From assembly GCA_019054805.1 (NCBI GenBank), contig JAHQIY010000002.1:6510001-6574000 (forward strand): a DNA stretch of 64,000 bases, in the 5' to 3' direction. This DNA comes from Brachionus manjavacas. Lineage: Eukaryota; Rotifera; Eurotatoria; Ploima; Brachionidae. The notes under the pieces are model-generated. The model was not told the origin of the DNA. It saw only the letters and a list, made by a program, of their open reading frames with translations, and searched no databases. The position numbers and the translations under genes were made by a program. Below are positions 34,285 to 46,795 of this stretch, in pieces; positions within the stretch are counted from its first letter, which is position 1, and every line of letters begins with the position of its first letter.

Positions 34285-35808
34285 TAATATCTATCCACAA
34301 GCCCAGTCAAAATCTTCACTAATTTAGTAAAAAAATAACAAAATCAATAAACAATTAACCAATTCAGTTTATAAAATTTATTTCATTAAAATAATACAAA
34401 AAATAAAAAAGTATAACAAAAAAAGATTAAAAAACACTAATTCAATTAAATCATAACTTTATTTTAATTTTATTCACTAATTAAGTAAAAAAAAATTACC
34501 TATTTTTTTTGTACAACCATTTGGACAATAAAAACCTTTATTTTTAACATTTTTGCGTTACACTTCTCACAACTTATTTGAATGCTTGAGCTTTTGATTT
34601 CATTTGTTTTCTCCATAATTACTCTCTTGCAACATCATCTTCTTCGTCCTCGTCTTCGAGTGATTCAATGTCAATTTCTTTGTTTGAAACTAACTCAGAT
34701 GGTTGAAAATCGATTGCAGATTTCATAACAAATCGCCTTGCCTTTTTTTCTCTTCGTTGTTGATTCTTTGAGAATTTGAGTAAAAGGAATATCTTCAACT
34801 TTGTTTAGCGTGTCGTCGATTGGATCGAGCAATAACTCTCTCTTGATTTTGCTTCTGAAGACATTTTATTCAAGTTTTATTTAAAGTTATATTTGAGCTT
34901 TTATATTTTTTGTTTTATTTATATTGATTTTTATAAATTAATTATTGTTAATAAATAATTATAAGTTAATTTAGTACTGTTTTAATTATATTTTTATCAA
35001 ATTAATCGCAAAAGAAATCCACGATTACCTTTCTAAAAGACCAAATGAATCACAACAAAAATTCAGAACAGTTTTTGACAAGCTACAGTGATAAATTTAA
35101 ATTTTTTTTTACTCAAAGTCTTCAATGTAACTTAACTTAAATTTTTTTTTTATTTTTTTTTTTTTTTTTTTAAATTTTAAATTGTCTATGAGGCTGAAAT
35201 TAATAATAATAATAATAATTAATTACAAAATATTCCTAACAGGCTGGCTGAAAAGAAGGCACTACGCCGTTCGGAGCTGCCAAGAGGAACTATTCCCTTT
35301 AAATTATATATTAAATAAAATAAAATAAATTAGTGCAGGTTTTACCTAATTAGGAGGTTGTGAAGTTCATTTCAATTTGATCGTTTCAATTCAGAAAAAC
35401 TTGAATAACTTTTTTACTAAAAGAGATAATTTAGTTCTGTAAAATGCTCAATGGTTAAGCAACTTTGCTTAATCCAAAAATATATGTCTGCAAAAACCCT
35501 GCAATGTAATTGCACACTTGATTGGAATACTTTTTAAATGAGTTATTACAGAACTGAATTATCTCTTTTAGTAATAAAGTTATTCAAGTTTTTCTGAATT
35601 GAAATGATCGAATTGAAACGAACTTCACAACCCCCTAATTACTGAATTAAAATATTAATTTTTGACAGTTTCGCTCTATTAGATATGTTTTATTAATTTT
35701 GTGAATATAAAAACAAATTAGTTTTTGTTTAATGAAATAGTAATAATTTTACTGAATTTGTGATTTTTTTTCTAAATTTGTGGTGACGTTTAATGACATC
35801 CTTACAGA
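34285..35808 (-). mobile_element. Zinc-ribbon-ORF element, copy 1 (unclassified, interrupted by a foldback)
   Basis: Two stretches, this one and 42006-43017, share their outer ends (GAGCATAAATAAT at the left, AAATTTGTGGTGA at the right) and much between. The ends are imperfect inverted repeats of about 40 bp, with CACTAATTTAGTAAAA repeated at about 34315 and 34470. The minus strand carries a decayed ORF: ATG at 34864 (MSSEAKSRE), a frameshift, LLLDPIDDTLNKVEDIPF, a basic KRKKGKA patch, an acidic ESLEDEDEEDDVARE, then SCEKCNAKML and, after another shift, GFYCPNGCTKK near 34510-34550. The Cys pairs suggest a small zinc ribbon. A 295-bp foldback is inserted at 35347. Another GC-rich stub with (AAT)n at 35200-35300 may be a LINE end. 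No transposase is visible. Confidence 0.5.
35347..35641. repeat. Long near-perfect foldback, two 96-bp arms
   Basis: Arms 35347-35442 and 35546-35641 are reverse complements with about 6 mismatches in 96 positions, separated by 103 bp. Outer ends read TAATTAGG(A/G)GGTTGTG; inner ends read AGTTCTGTAA. The spacer resembles the core of the 34096-34275 element (TCTGTAAAATGCTCAATGG, ATGTCTGCAAA). It is inserted in the zinc-ribbon element; copy 2 at 42 kb lacks it. No coding capacity. Confidence 0.85.
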
Positions 35809-37078
35809 ACTAAGTTTAAACCTTAAGAAAAAGAGTAATTCAATTTTTTTACATTTTTTTATGTTCCTTTTATTATTTTGTACTGAATTTCACTAAACCT
35901 AAAAATTGCAAAAAGAAAATTGAGTTTTGATGCTATTTGGATACCAAATATTATATTCGTAGTGGATACCAATATATATGGCAGATTTTGAGGAGTCAGC
36001 AAATTTCTTCTAAAATTTTTAAAAATTTTCTTGACTTTATTTTATTAAGATTGTCCATTATATCTCACATTTCTCGACGCAAAAAAAAATCTCCTTCTGG
36101 AATGACAATGTAGGAGTACAAAAAACTCAAATTTATTTATTTATTCCATTTTATTTAAGCAGAATAATATTTATAGAAAATAGAGATTAAAATAAAATAC
36201 AAAATGTAATAAATACATTTAATTTTTTAAAAAAATCTATCTTTAGGTGGTAATTTAAAATACTATAAAAATTTGAGAAGTCAACTTCTAATTAAAATAT
36301 AATAAAAAATGAGACAGTTTTACTATTTATTTTTTCAAAACTTTACAGGCTCAATATTCAAAACAACTTGTTTAACTCTTCATCTAAGCTTTTTTGACTG
36401 ATAATCTGTCTTTAAAAACAAATAATTAACAGTCCACTTATAAAAAATGATAAAATAGTCTTAAAAATTTAAATTAAAATTTTCAAATATTTTATTTAAA
36501 TATTAATATTTTTAATTTTTTTGTTTATTTTAATTAAATTTCAAATTGCTTTTCAAATTCAAATATAGTTCGAAATTGTATTTCAAAACAGACAGTTTTC
36601 GAATTTAATTTCAAAAGTAAAAATGAATCAAATTTAAATTCAAATTTATTTGGTTTTCAAAATTTTAATTGTCCATTCAAATTATTTATTTATTCAAGTT
36701 TCACTTTATGTACAAAAAAATATTCGATTTGATCACTACTAAATCTTTATACTAGTTATTTCAAAGTCACCTAATTTAAAAAAAATCGAACAATTATGTA
36801 CTAATTTTATTTGAAAATTAGCTATATTTAAATGCTGATGAAAATTTAAGTTTGTATTGTCAAAATGGCAATTTTATTTTTAAGTTCAAGTTCATGTTTG
36901 ATGTTGGCTCAAAACGTCCTTGTTACGTTTAAAATATATTGAAAAAAATCTTATACAGTTTTGGGGATGTAAACACTTATGTTTGAGTCACGTCATTAAA
37001 TTTCAATAAAGATTATTTATACATATTTATTTTAACTTATTCGTATATTTTTGACCAAAAATTTATTTAGAAAACAAA
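35809..37078. other. Gene-free AT-rich stretch upstream of SSR2
   Basis: No gene or identifiable mobile element. It contains the SSR2 promoter, whose core elements I cannot pick out of the AT-rich sequence. Confidence 0.35.
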
Positions 37079-37826
37079 ATGAAGTGTGTTATCTTTTTAA
37101 TATGTGCTTTGTTGGCCAATTTTGTATGCTCAGAAACGGTGGTTGCCGATGAATTAGAGGATGCCAAACTTCTAATAGCCAAAAATGTGCTTAATAACTA
37201 TATCGTCGAAGGTTTAAACTTGACCATTAAATACACCATCCACAACATTGGAAGCTCGTAATATTTAAAAAAAAAATGGATAATTTGATATTTTGAAATT
37301 TTGAAATTTGTTTAGACCAGCTCTTAATGTTAAATTACAAGATGAAAATTTTCCTGCTGAATATTTTGAATACTCCTCTGGATTTAACGTAGCTCAGTGG
37401 GGCAGAATCGCACCAAAATCAAATGTTGATCATGTTGTAATTGTATCACCTAAACTACCTGGTATGTTCAACTTAACAAGCGCTGTAGTTACCTATCTCC
37501 CTAGCGAAAAAGCTTCTAAAGTTCAAGTAAAATTTATTATTTTTTTAAAATAATTATTTAAGTCGTTAATATTTTTTAGACTGGATATTCTACAGAATTA
37601 GGAGAAGTTTATATTCAAAAATTAAGTGATTACAATAGAAGATATGCTTCACAAACAGTAGGATATTTATAGAGTGAATTTTATTTTAATATATTTTTTT
37701 TATTTTTAGATTAATTGGATTTTGTTTATCATTATTGCTTCACCATCAATTCTTATTCCATACTTTTTGTGGAACTCGAGCAAAAGCAAATACCAAAAAT
37801 CAAAGAAATCGAAAAAATCCAACTAA
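37079..37826 (+). CDS. SSR2: Translocon-associated protein subunit beta (signal sequence receptor 2)
   Basis: Four exons (37079-37257, 37316-37526, 37580-37657, 37710-37826) give 194 codons, near the 183 aa of human TRAP-beta. Residues 1-18 are a signal peptide (MKCVIFLICALLANFVCS). The lumenal domain has LLIAKNVLNNYIVEG, LTIKYTIHNIGSS, AEYFEYSSGFNVAQWGRI and VSPKLPGMFN, conserved in this family. A transmembrane helix WILFIIIASPSILIPYFLW is followed by a short basic cytosolic tail (KSKKSKKSN). The TRAP complex sits beside the Sec61 channel in the ER and assists insertion of certain signal sequences. Introns are about 50-60 bp. Confidence 0.95.
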
Positions 37827-39154
37827 AAAAAATTCTATTTGAGAATAATCAGGTCTGTGTGTTCAACCTCTCAAATCGATATTAGTTACAGCAGCTACTT
37901 TAATTGTTTTTTTCCGAATTTTTTCTTTTTATAAAATAAATTGGTTTAACTTTTTTCCTTAAATTCGTCTTTAATATATTCATCGTCCTAATTTAAAATA
38001 TTTAAAAATTGTTTTTGCTTAATGTTACTTAAAGACTTTTAATTATTTTAAATATAAAAAATTAAAAAAAAAATCGCTTTATTTTTTTTGATAAAAAGTG
38101 TGGTATTTTTTTTACCTTTAAAGAAAATAAATCTGGCACTTTTTTACCGGAGAATTTAGCTTCAAATTTTTAACTATTTTGTTAGTATAAAAAACTAAAC
38201 ATTGGTTTAAAATATTAATATTTATCTTTTTTACCAATGTTTTTAGCAAAAAAAAATAATTTTAAATAAAAAAAATTAAAATGAATGAAATCTTCTTTAA
38301 AGTTGTTTAAATAATTCATATTTAAAAATTTTTATTACTTTATTCTTTACATCTTTCAAGAATACAGTATTAAAATTGTTGCATGCTGTATTTTTTTTTA
38401 TCAGTGCCGAGTCTAACCCTCTTTAGATAAAAGAATAAAGATTGTCATTAATAGATTGATTTAATCTAAATAATCAAATTTAAAATGAATTTAAAAAAAT
38501 ATCTAAAAATAAAATAAGTAAATGAAGTAGTAGGTCCTTTTAAAAAATGGATGGTTTAATAAAGAAAATTATGGTGATAGCTAAATATTTCAAGATACAT
38601 CAAGGAGCTGGATATTTGATAAATAAGGACAGTTTTTTCACCAACAAAAAAAATTAAATATCTGATTTAATTTTTTCATCAACAAAAAAAATTTCAGTTT
38701 ATAAAGATTAGTTTAAAGATAGTTAATTAGTATATTTTTTGTCTACAATTTAAAAAAATTTGTCAGTTTTATAAAAATTTTTAATTAAAAAAAGAATTCA
38801 TTATTATCCATTATTTAACAATTTTATTAGCTTTTGTTTGTTTTTCTTAAATTAAATTCTTTAACAAATTAAAAAATTTAAATAATATTGAATTTTAAAA
38901 CAAATTGTTTTTAAATTTCAAACGAAATGAGTTTTTTTCAAATTATGAAGACAAATGATAAAATGTACGTCCAAAAATTTCTAGATCACATGATCGAAAA
39001 ATTAATATAAGCTTAATTATTATAATAAATTAGAAAATTTTAATCGAACAAAAGAATGTAGTAAAACTAAATTTGGCTAAGAACTTTGGAATTCAATATT
39101 TAAATAAATTTTTAAAAAAGGGTGTCTTTATTTTGAATCTAGAAGCTAGAAAAA
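37827..39154. other. Intergenic AT-rich stretch between SSR2 and HSD17B4
   Basis: No coding region or structured repeat recognised. Confidence 0.4.
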
Positions 39155-41859
39155 ATGTCTGATCAATTAAGATTCGATGGAAAAGTTGTTATTATTACTG
39201 GAGCTGGCGGCGGTATTATTAAATTTATGATTATTAATTACAATTATTATTTTTTTTAGGCCTAGGAAAGTGCTATGCCTTGACTTTTGCCGAGCGTGGT
39301 GCAAAAGTAGTTGTCAACGATCTTGGTGGCGAGATGACAGGAGATGGAAAAGGTACAAAAGCTGCTGATAGGGTTGTTGAAGAAATTAGAGCCAAAAATG
39401 GAATTGCTGTGCCAAATTATGGTTTTGAAAAAATTAATCTATTCTAAAATAAAAAATTAACTTTTATTAAAAGACTCGGTTGAAAATGGGGAAAAAATTG
39501 TTCAAACTGCTGTTGACAATTTTGGTAGAGTTGACATTATAATTAATAATGCTGGAATTCTTCGAGATCGCTCGTTCTTAAAAACTTCTGACTTAGATTG
39601 GGGTCTGTTTTGTTTGATTAATCAAATAAAATACCTTCCTAATTATTGCTTCTTTTTAGATTTAATTCATAGAGTTCATTTGAGAGGTTCATTTATTTTG
39701 ACAAGAGCTGCTTGGCCATACATGCAAAAAAATAAATTTGGAAGAGTAATAATGACTAGTTCAGGAGCCGGTATTTATGGAAACTTTGGTCAAGCAAATT
39801 ACAGCGCTGGTTAACTCAAGCTCTAAAAAAAAATTAATTTTTACTAATTTTATTATTTTAGCTAAATTGGGTTTATTGGGCCTTAGCAATACTTTGTCTA
39901 TTGAAGGTCAAAAATATAATATCAAATGTAACACTATTGCTCCAGTGGCTAAGTCTAGATTGACTGAAACAGTGATGCCCGAAGGTAAACAATTTTTACT
40001 AATGAATTAATTTAGTTTTGATTATTTTTTGTCCAAAAGATATCTTAAATGTTTTGCATCCTGAATTCGTTTCTCCTCTAGTTCTATACTTGTGTCACGA
40101 AAATACCGAAGAAAATGGATCCCTTTTCGAAGTTGGTGGCGGATGGGTTGGAAAATGTGCTTTTTCTATTTAATTTTATTTACTTGAACATTTAAAAAAT
40201 CCTAATTTAGTGAGATGGCAAAAGTCATCGGGTGCCATGGTGAAAAAAGGAGATTCAATGTCACCTGAAGATAGTGAGTGAAATTAATTTTTTTTTATTT
40301 TTTAAATTTTTTTTAGTAAGAGATAACTGGACAAAAATTACTAGTTTCGATAGTCCAATCTATCATTCCACTATAGGTGAATCAACAAATTTTTGCATTA
40401 ATGCCAGCGAAACTGATTCTGCTGAGTCATCTAGTCCTGATCAGACAAAATTCAAATATGACTTCAAGGATGTTATTCTTTATGCTTTATCGTTAGGAGT
40501 ATCATCAGCCGATGATAAAAATCTAAAGTTTTTATACGAAAATCATGAGGAATTTTGTGTTTTGCCAAGCTATGGTGTTATACCAGCTTTCGGTATTCTT
40601 TTTAATGCTTTATCTAGCTTAAAACTACCACACAATTTGACAATTGATCCAGCCAAAATTTTACACGGTGAACACTACCTAGAACTCTTTAGACCTCTCA
40701 GTACTTCCGGAAATTTGACAATTAAACCAAGATTAGTTGATGTTTTGGACAAAGGATCAGGAGCTCTTCTAATTATTAATAGTTAGTTTTTTTTTATTGA
40801 TTTGATAAAACTAATATTAAAATTCAAGTTGAGTTGTTGGATGAAAAAAATGATTTGGTTGTCCTAAATCAGTTTGTTACATTTTCAGTTGGTAGCGGAA
40901 ATTTCGGTGGTAAGCGCGATTCAAACGAATTAGTCAAAGTTTCTGCCAAAAAATTTGATCGAAAAGCTGATAAAACTGTAGAAGAAAAAACAACAGTTGA
41001 CCAGTCTGTTTTGTACCGACTAAATGGCGACCTAAATCCTTTGCACATTGATCCATCTTTTAGCGCTATTTTGGGATTTAATAAGCCGATATTGCATGGT
41101 TTATGCAGTTTTGGCTTTGCTGTGAAGCACATTATTCAAACTTATTGTGGCAATGATGTTAAACTATTCAAGTCAGTTAAAGTCCGATTCTCTAAGCCGG
41201 TTCTCCCTGGTCAGACTATTCAAACAAACATGTGGTTGGAAAAAGAGACAAATAGCAATCGGGTGTATTTTGAATGCAGAGTTGTAGAAAATCAATCAGT
41301 TGTGATTGCTGGGGCTTATGCTGATTTGCATGATGTTAAACTTGGTGAACCCAAAAAAATCGAATCTAAACAAGAGACTGATCAAAGCTCACATGTTCAG
41401 TTGTCTAGTGAAAATATTTTTGCTGAAATTTCCAAAAAAATGACTCAAAATCCGGACATTTCCAAAGGAATAAATGCAGTTTATTCATTTAAAGTAACAA
41501 AAGGAAATAAATCAAAAATATTTTGTGAGTTAAAAAAAGATTTTGATAAAAATTTTAATGTAAAATTTTTTTTTTAAATTAGTGGTTGATTTAAAGAAGA
41601 ATAAATTGAGCAATCATTCAGAAAATGATAATGTTAAAGCAGAGTGTAATATCACGATATCTGATGATGATTTTGTAAGCCTGGCAAGTGGTAAAGCTAA
41701 TGCCCAACAAGTATTTAATTTTTTTAAGAAATTTAAATACATTTTTGAATATAACTCACATTTTTTTAGATGTTTATGAAAGGAAAGCTTAAGGTCAAAG
41801 GAAACATCATGCTTGCCCAGAAACTAGAAAAGTTATTCAAAAATAACGCCAAATTATAA
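39155..41859 (+). CDS. HSD17B4: Peroxisomal multifunctional enzyme type 2 (17-beta-HSD 4 / MFE-2)
   Basis: Eleven exons (39155-39212, 39260-39421, 39474-39602, 39660-39809, 39862-39984, 40040-40156, 40211-40273, 40317-40781, 40829-41524, 41583-41710, 41770-41859) join in frame to 726 aa; human MFE-2 is 736. The N-terminal SDR dehydrogenase has the cofactor motif [19 protein letters not shown] and the catalytic YSAAK. The middle is a double hot-dog 2-enoyl-CoA hydratase-2 with the signature [12 protein letters not shown]. The C-terminal SCP2-like domain ends [20 protein letters not shown]. The last residues AKL are a peroxisomal targeting signal type 1, as in mammals. It catalyses the hydration and dehydrogenation steps of peroxisomal beta-oxidation of very-long-chain and branched fatty acyl-CoAs. 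All junctions are GT..AG with introns of about 45-60 bp. Confidence 0.97.
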
Positions 41860-42005
41860 ATTATAGATTTTAGAGATTATTTAGATTTACTTTGATTATT
41901 TTAAGAAAATATTTTAGTTGAATAGAAACTCGAAATTTTTTTTTTTTAATAAAAATTATTTAAGTAATAAATATATAATAAAAAACTTTAATAAAGAGCA
42001 TAAAT

Positions 42006-43017
42006 AATTTGTGTTCACAAGTCTAGTAAAAATATCCACTAATTGAGTTAAAGCAAAAAAGCCCAATTAACAATTGTCTTATTCGATTTGGTTTATTTTT
42101 TTTCGGTAAAATACTCACAAAAAAATAAAAAGTATATCAAAAAAAAGAATAATGTCACTAATCTAATTAAAAATAAAATCGTCACTTTATTTTAATTATT
42201 TTCACTAATTTAGTAAAATAAATAATAAAAAATAAAAAAAACTTATAATTATTCTACTATATTTTGTACAACCGTTAGGACAATGATAAACTTTTATTTT
42301 TAAATATTGGCGTCTCACTTCTCACAATGTTTATGAATTATAGAACAATTAGTTTGATAGTTTTTTTTAATCAAGTAATAAGTTTTGGTGTAACTAGTCT
42401 TGGACTTTTTATTTTTGAAGCCCCAGGTTGAACAAAATTTCTGAATATTGTCGGTGGCTGGTTTTTTGTTTTTAGCTATTTTAATAACTTTGGATATTTT
42501 AAATGACATATTTTAAACTTAATATAGTGTATTGTCAACTTGGTCAAGGAATATACTCCTTTTCTCGACTTTGCTTCAGAATTCATGTTAATAATATTTC
42601 TTATATTGCTAAGATTTATTAAAATAAAAAAAATTAAAATAAAAAAAATTGAAATAAAATATAAGCTAAAAATTTGAGATAAATTCAAATGAGTAATCAT
42701 AGACATAGATTTTTTTTATCTCTCAAATTAGCAATATCGAAAGGATTTTTTACTCAAACTCTAATTATTTAATAAAAAAAAGAAGATAGTAAGTGTTAAA
42801 ATATAATTGATTAGATAATAAAAGTACTGCTTCTGTTATTTTTTTTATCTAATTAGTAAAGTTTTAACTAAATATTTGGCATTTTCACTGTATTTGGTAT
42901 GTTTTACTGATTTTGTGAAAAAAAAACGAAATAGCTTTTTTGAATGAAAAAGTGATTCAATTAATGAATTAGTGATGATTTTATCTAAATTGTGGTGAAG
43001 TTTATAGACGTCCTTTA
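42006..43017 (-). mobile_element. Zinc-ribbon-ORF element, copy 2
   Basis: Homologous to 34285-35808 without the foldback insertion. The left end GAGCATAAATAATTTGTG and CCACTAATTGAGTTAAA, with a second CACTAATTTAGTAAAA at about 42203; the right end AAATTGTGGTGAAGTTT. The two ends are imperfect inverted repeats containing CACTAATT. The minus-strand ORF remnant starts at ATG 42586 (MNSEAKSRKG) and shows the same DNA-level order: a decayed LLLDP-like segment, HKHCEK and, in another frame, YHCPNGCTK near 42270. It has many stops and shifts. It lies between HSD17B4 and the Tubby gene. Confidence 0.5.
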
Positions 43018-44936
43018 ATAAACTTTTCTTTTGAAATTTTTATAATTTTGATGTGAACAATTTAACACTTTGTCTTAATAGGTCCTTCAAAAAACTGACC
43101 CCCATTTTTTATGCAAAGCAAAAATATTTTTAAAATTTTTAATATATCATTTAGTTTGAATTTTTCAATATTTTTTAAAAATTAAACTAGTTTTTCTCCA
43201 AAATTTTTATTTTTGTGAAAATTGAATATTTTTATATTTTTAAAAACCTGACCCCCTACTGACCTACAACTGGCCCCTGTTTTCTTTGAAGAGAATTTAA
43301 CAAGCTTTCTAAAAATGTGCTTAGTTTTTCTCCAGAAAGTATAGTTTTCGAGAATTTCAAATGATTTCATAGTAATTGAGAAAATTTAATTTATAATTGC
43401 AATATTTGATATTTTTTGTTTTATTAAATTAATAAAAAATTGAGTCTATGTTTTAAATTTTTAACTACGTAAAAATATGATAAATTTAAATGAGACGAAA
43501 TGTTTTATTTTTTTTATTGCAATCTTTTGCCTCTTTTTTCTGATTTTCGTGAGAATCTTTACAGTAGATTGCCAGTCTCAAGTCATACTTTGTCTCTTCT
43601 AAATGACGAAAAGCAAAAAAATCATTTAAAAATGATTCCACCACCAAAATGTCAAATTAAAATAAAAAGAAACGTAACTTGCCTTTACGAAATTCTACTG
43701 TACTTAAAAATCTAGTTATTAGCAAAAAGAAGCAAGCTAATAAACAAACTTTTATTAGCTTAATGTCTTGAATTAAATTTTTTGCAATTTGGTTGTCAAA
43801 AAGTTCATATTGACGCATACGTTTCTGCTTCGAATGGTTATTTTTTTTTATTAAAAAAAATTACCTTAAATTAAAAAAAATTAATCGTCGAGATTTGTGG
43901 CTTTAATGCAACTATACTAAAAAGCAATTAAAAACAAAGAATTAGATATTGGGAAGAAAAGAAAAGAAGATGAGTAGGAAGAAAGCATTTTATAAAATAA
44001 TTAAAAAATTTTCGAAATATTTATTTTAGTTGTGATCATTTAAACCTTTTTTATTTGACATTTAATTTCTCTGGCAAAAGTTTCTTATTTTTCTTGACAT
44101 CAAATTATTGGGAATATAATATTCTGGAAAAAGATGATTATTTACCATTGAAACTGATAATTTCTTTTTTACTTTTTCTTATGTTTTTTTCAAAAACAAA
44201 TAATTCATTGTATTATTTTTTTTTCGAATTAATTTAAATTCCTTAAGACAAGAATTGACCGCCTGGAAAAATACTAGGCTAGTTCAATTCACAAAAAAGG
44301 ATAATTTTTTATCTGTTTTTAAACTATAATAAAGTAAAAAATTTCTAATTAATTTTGAGAATAAAAATTAGCAATTAAAATTATCAATCATAGCAATTTT
44401 TTTCAAATTAAAATGTGATAAAATAGTAAGTTTTCTTTAAAATTTATTTAAATAACTACTGCCTTTTTATTTTTTTAAATTAGTCAATTTTTTCTAGGGG
44501 TTTCAATTTAGCTAATTTTTTTAAGAATATTTAAATACATTTATTCAATTAAATTAGATATAATTAAATATCAATTTTAAAATATTAAATTAAATAAACA
44601 ACTCACGATACAGGGAAGAATGACAAAAAATAATAAAAATTTTTAAGTTTTTTCTTTTAATAAAAATGAAAAAAAAATTTTTTGAAAAAAGACTAGATAT
44701 GATTAATATTTTAATAATATTTTATATTGGAAAAATGTTTAATGTTGGATACTTTTGGATAAAAAATCGAATACAGACTTTTTAGAGATATTTTTACACG
44801 ATTACGTAAAAATATTCTGTTTTATCCAATTATCAGATAATTATCCTAAAAATTATAAAGATAAATACATTTTAAAATATTTGAGTCGGTTTATATTCTT
44901 AAAAAAATAAACTAAAAACAAAATATAGACACGTTG
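43018..44936. other. Gene-free stretch 3' of the Tubby gene
   Basis: No gene supported. 43562-43700 has weakly inverted TA-CAGTAGA ends and could be a small mariner-type MITE; the apparent open frame there is inside it. TGACCCCC occurs twice near 43100-43260 for no reason I can assign. Confidence 0.3.
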
Positions 44937-46795
44937 TTATTCACATGCAAGTTTTCCATCGAAACTGCTTAAAGCTATTCCGAAAGCCTGAATGGCGCAC
45001 ATCGGATAGTTGAAATCGCAAGTGAATACTTCATCATCAATTCGACCAAACTGCATTACAATATAATCCTCTGAGAAAGAAAGAAATTTTAGGGAAAAAA
45101 ATGTAATTTTAATTTTTACCATCATTTGGATGAACTATCTGAAAATTTTTAACAGAGGCTTGTGTTACTCTTCCATGAAAATTCAGAACATACGACTGAG
45201 TCTCTTCGTTCCAAGATGGTGTTTTATTTCGTAACTCAACTAAATCTTTCATGTCTTTTCTTTTCCATTTTTCGACAATTGTATCATTTTCCTTTAATCA
45301 GAGTTAATTTCTAAATTCCTTTTTTTATAATCATATTTGATGTTACATTTCTTGGCTTAATCTCTACACGCTGGTGGTCCAAACTCATTCCTGGCATGAT
45401 AACAGACATCTTGCGAGGTCCTTTAATTCCCAAAATGTTGGTTTCCTAAAAAAAAAGTTGAATTTTTTTTCAATTTTAAAACTATTTAATTTACATATGC
45501 GATGCATATAATTTCGGATCTAATTAAATCATCCGGACAATTTTTGGTCGGATTTTGACCATTGTTGTACAAAGTAAAGTGAGTACCAAACATATTAGAT
45601 CGCAATTTGCCAACAAAGTTTTCACCATTTCTATTCAAATCTGTCGCATCGGTCGATAATAAATAATTAGCTGTCTTGCTTCTCTTGCGTTTACGCGCTG
45701 CTAGCAAAAAAATCTAAATAAATTGTTCTGAAAACTTCTGTCTCTTTTTTTAATTTTTATTAAACCTTTTTTCCGTCTTCTTTTTCAAGATGCATAAAAT
45801 AAGATGGATACATGCCTTTGTCCATGCCTCGTTTATCTCTAGTTATTCGACACTTGAGGGTCAAATTCTGAGGGGCAGGTTTAAATACAAACTCTTGAAG
45901 GCTTTCGGATAGGAGCTCAAAAAATTCGGAAATTTCCGCACTGTTAATCACTGTCTTTTCTTTGTGGTCATCTTCATTATTATATTTTTCAAATTTTTCC
46001 TTCAAGGAAGTACTCGGAGCGTTGTGAATGACACTTGTCTCATCCTCTGACGAATTGTCTAATTTATTTTTGGCTTCTTTTTTTGGCTTTCGGGTGTCTT
46101 TTGGATTATTTTTCTTTTTATCTAATTCTTCTTCACTAGACGAGTCGTATTTTTTCTTAAAATCCTCTTTGATTGTTTTGCTCTGTCTAAGCTTGGCAGG
46201 TCCTATCACTAGATCGTCATCATCGACGCTAATTTCGTTTTCGATTTCCAAGTCATTTGAATTTGGCTTTTTATCTTTGGGCTTTTTCTCGCTTTTTTTT
46301 GCTCGTTCCTTGATATTTTTGTCCCCAAACGCTGCCCGAGGCTTGAAGTCAGAATTACTGCTCTCATTAAAATCCTCAGTCTCTGTCTTGGTAACGCCAT
46401 CGATCTCAAATTTCTCAATGTTGATACTCTGTGCTTCGATATTTATGCTTCGCGGTGTTCTGGAATACCTCGAAAATCTGTCCGAGTCCTTGGTGTCCGA
46501 CTCAAATCCGTGATTTTGAATACCTGAGCCTGCACAAAAATAGAAAAAAAAAAAAAAAATCCCAAATTTCTTACCAAAGCTTGATACATGATTAATTTTG
46601 CTAAGATAAGAATTATTAGCCTTTATTGTGTTGGCTCCATTGCGTCTACCTTCAAGCTTGTTTAAATTTCTGTCTCCTTTTGAGTGAATTTTGCTTATGT
46701 TATAATCATCATCAATACTTTAAGAATAGAAATGATAGAAGAATCATTGCGGCCAAAGACCAAAATTTTACTCACACTCCAGGTAAGCTATCCAT
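44937..46795 (-). CDS. Tubby-family protein (TUB/TULP)
   Basis: Seven exons (46795-46776, 46717-46575, 46529-45766, 45713-45495, 45445-45347, 45291-45120, 45070-44937) give 516 codons. The first exon encodes only MDSLPG plus part of a codon. Residues 1-250 are charged and low-complexity (acidic/Lys-rich). The C-terminal tubby domain is strongly conserved: [41 protein letters not shown] (basic PIP2-binding strand), [46 protein letters not shown] and the invariant end [12 protein letters not shown]. Tubby proteins bind PI(4,5)P2 and, in the TULP3 type, deliver membrane receptors to cilia with IFT-A. I cannot recognise an IFT-A-binding helix in the N-terminus, so TUB or TULP subtype is left open. 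A consensus RFX X-box lies 1.2 kb upstream. Confidence 0.93.

Noticed and set aside
43500-43715. Open frame of 71 codons with coding-like composition on the plus strand
   Set aside because: It lies across a 139-bp stretch with weakly inverted TA-CAGTAGA ends (43562-43700) and has no splice context or recognisable family. A MITE-borne chance frame is more likely.
46028-46513. 161-codon open frame opposite the Tubby N-terminal exon
   Set aside because: Leu/Ser-rich translation is the complement of an acidic/Lys-rich coding region; no independent support.
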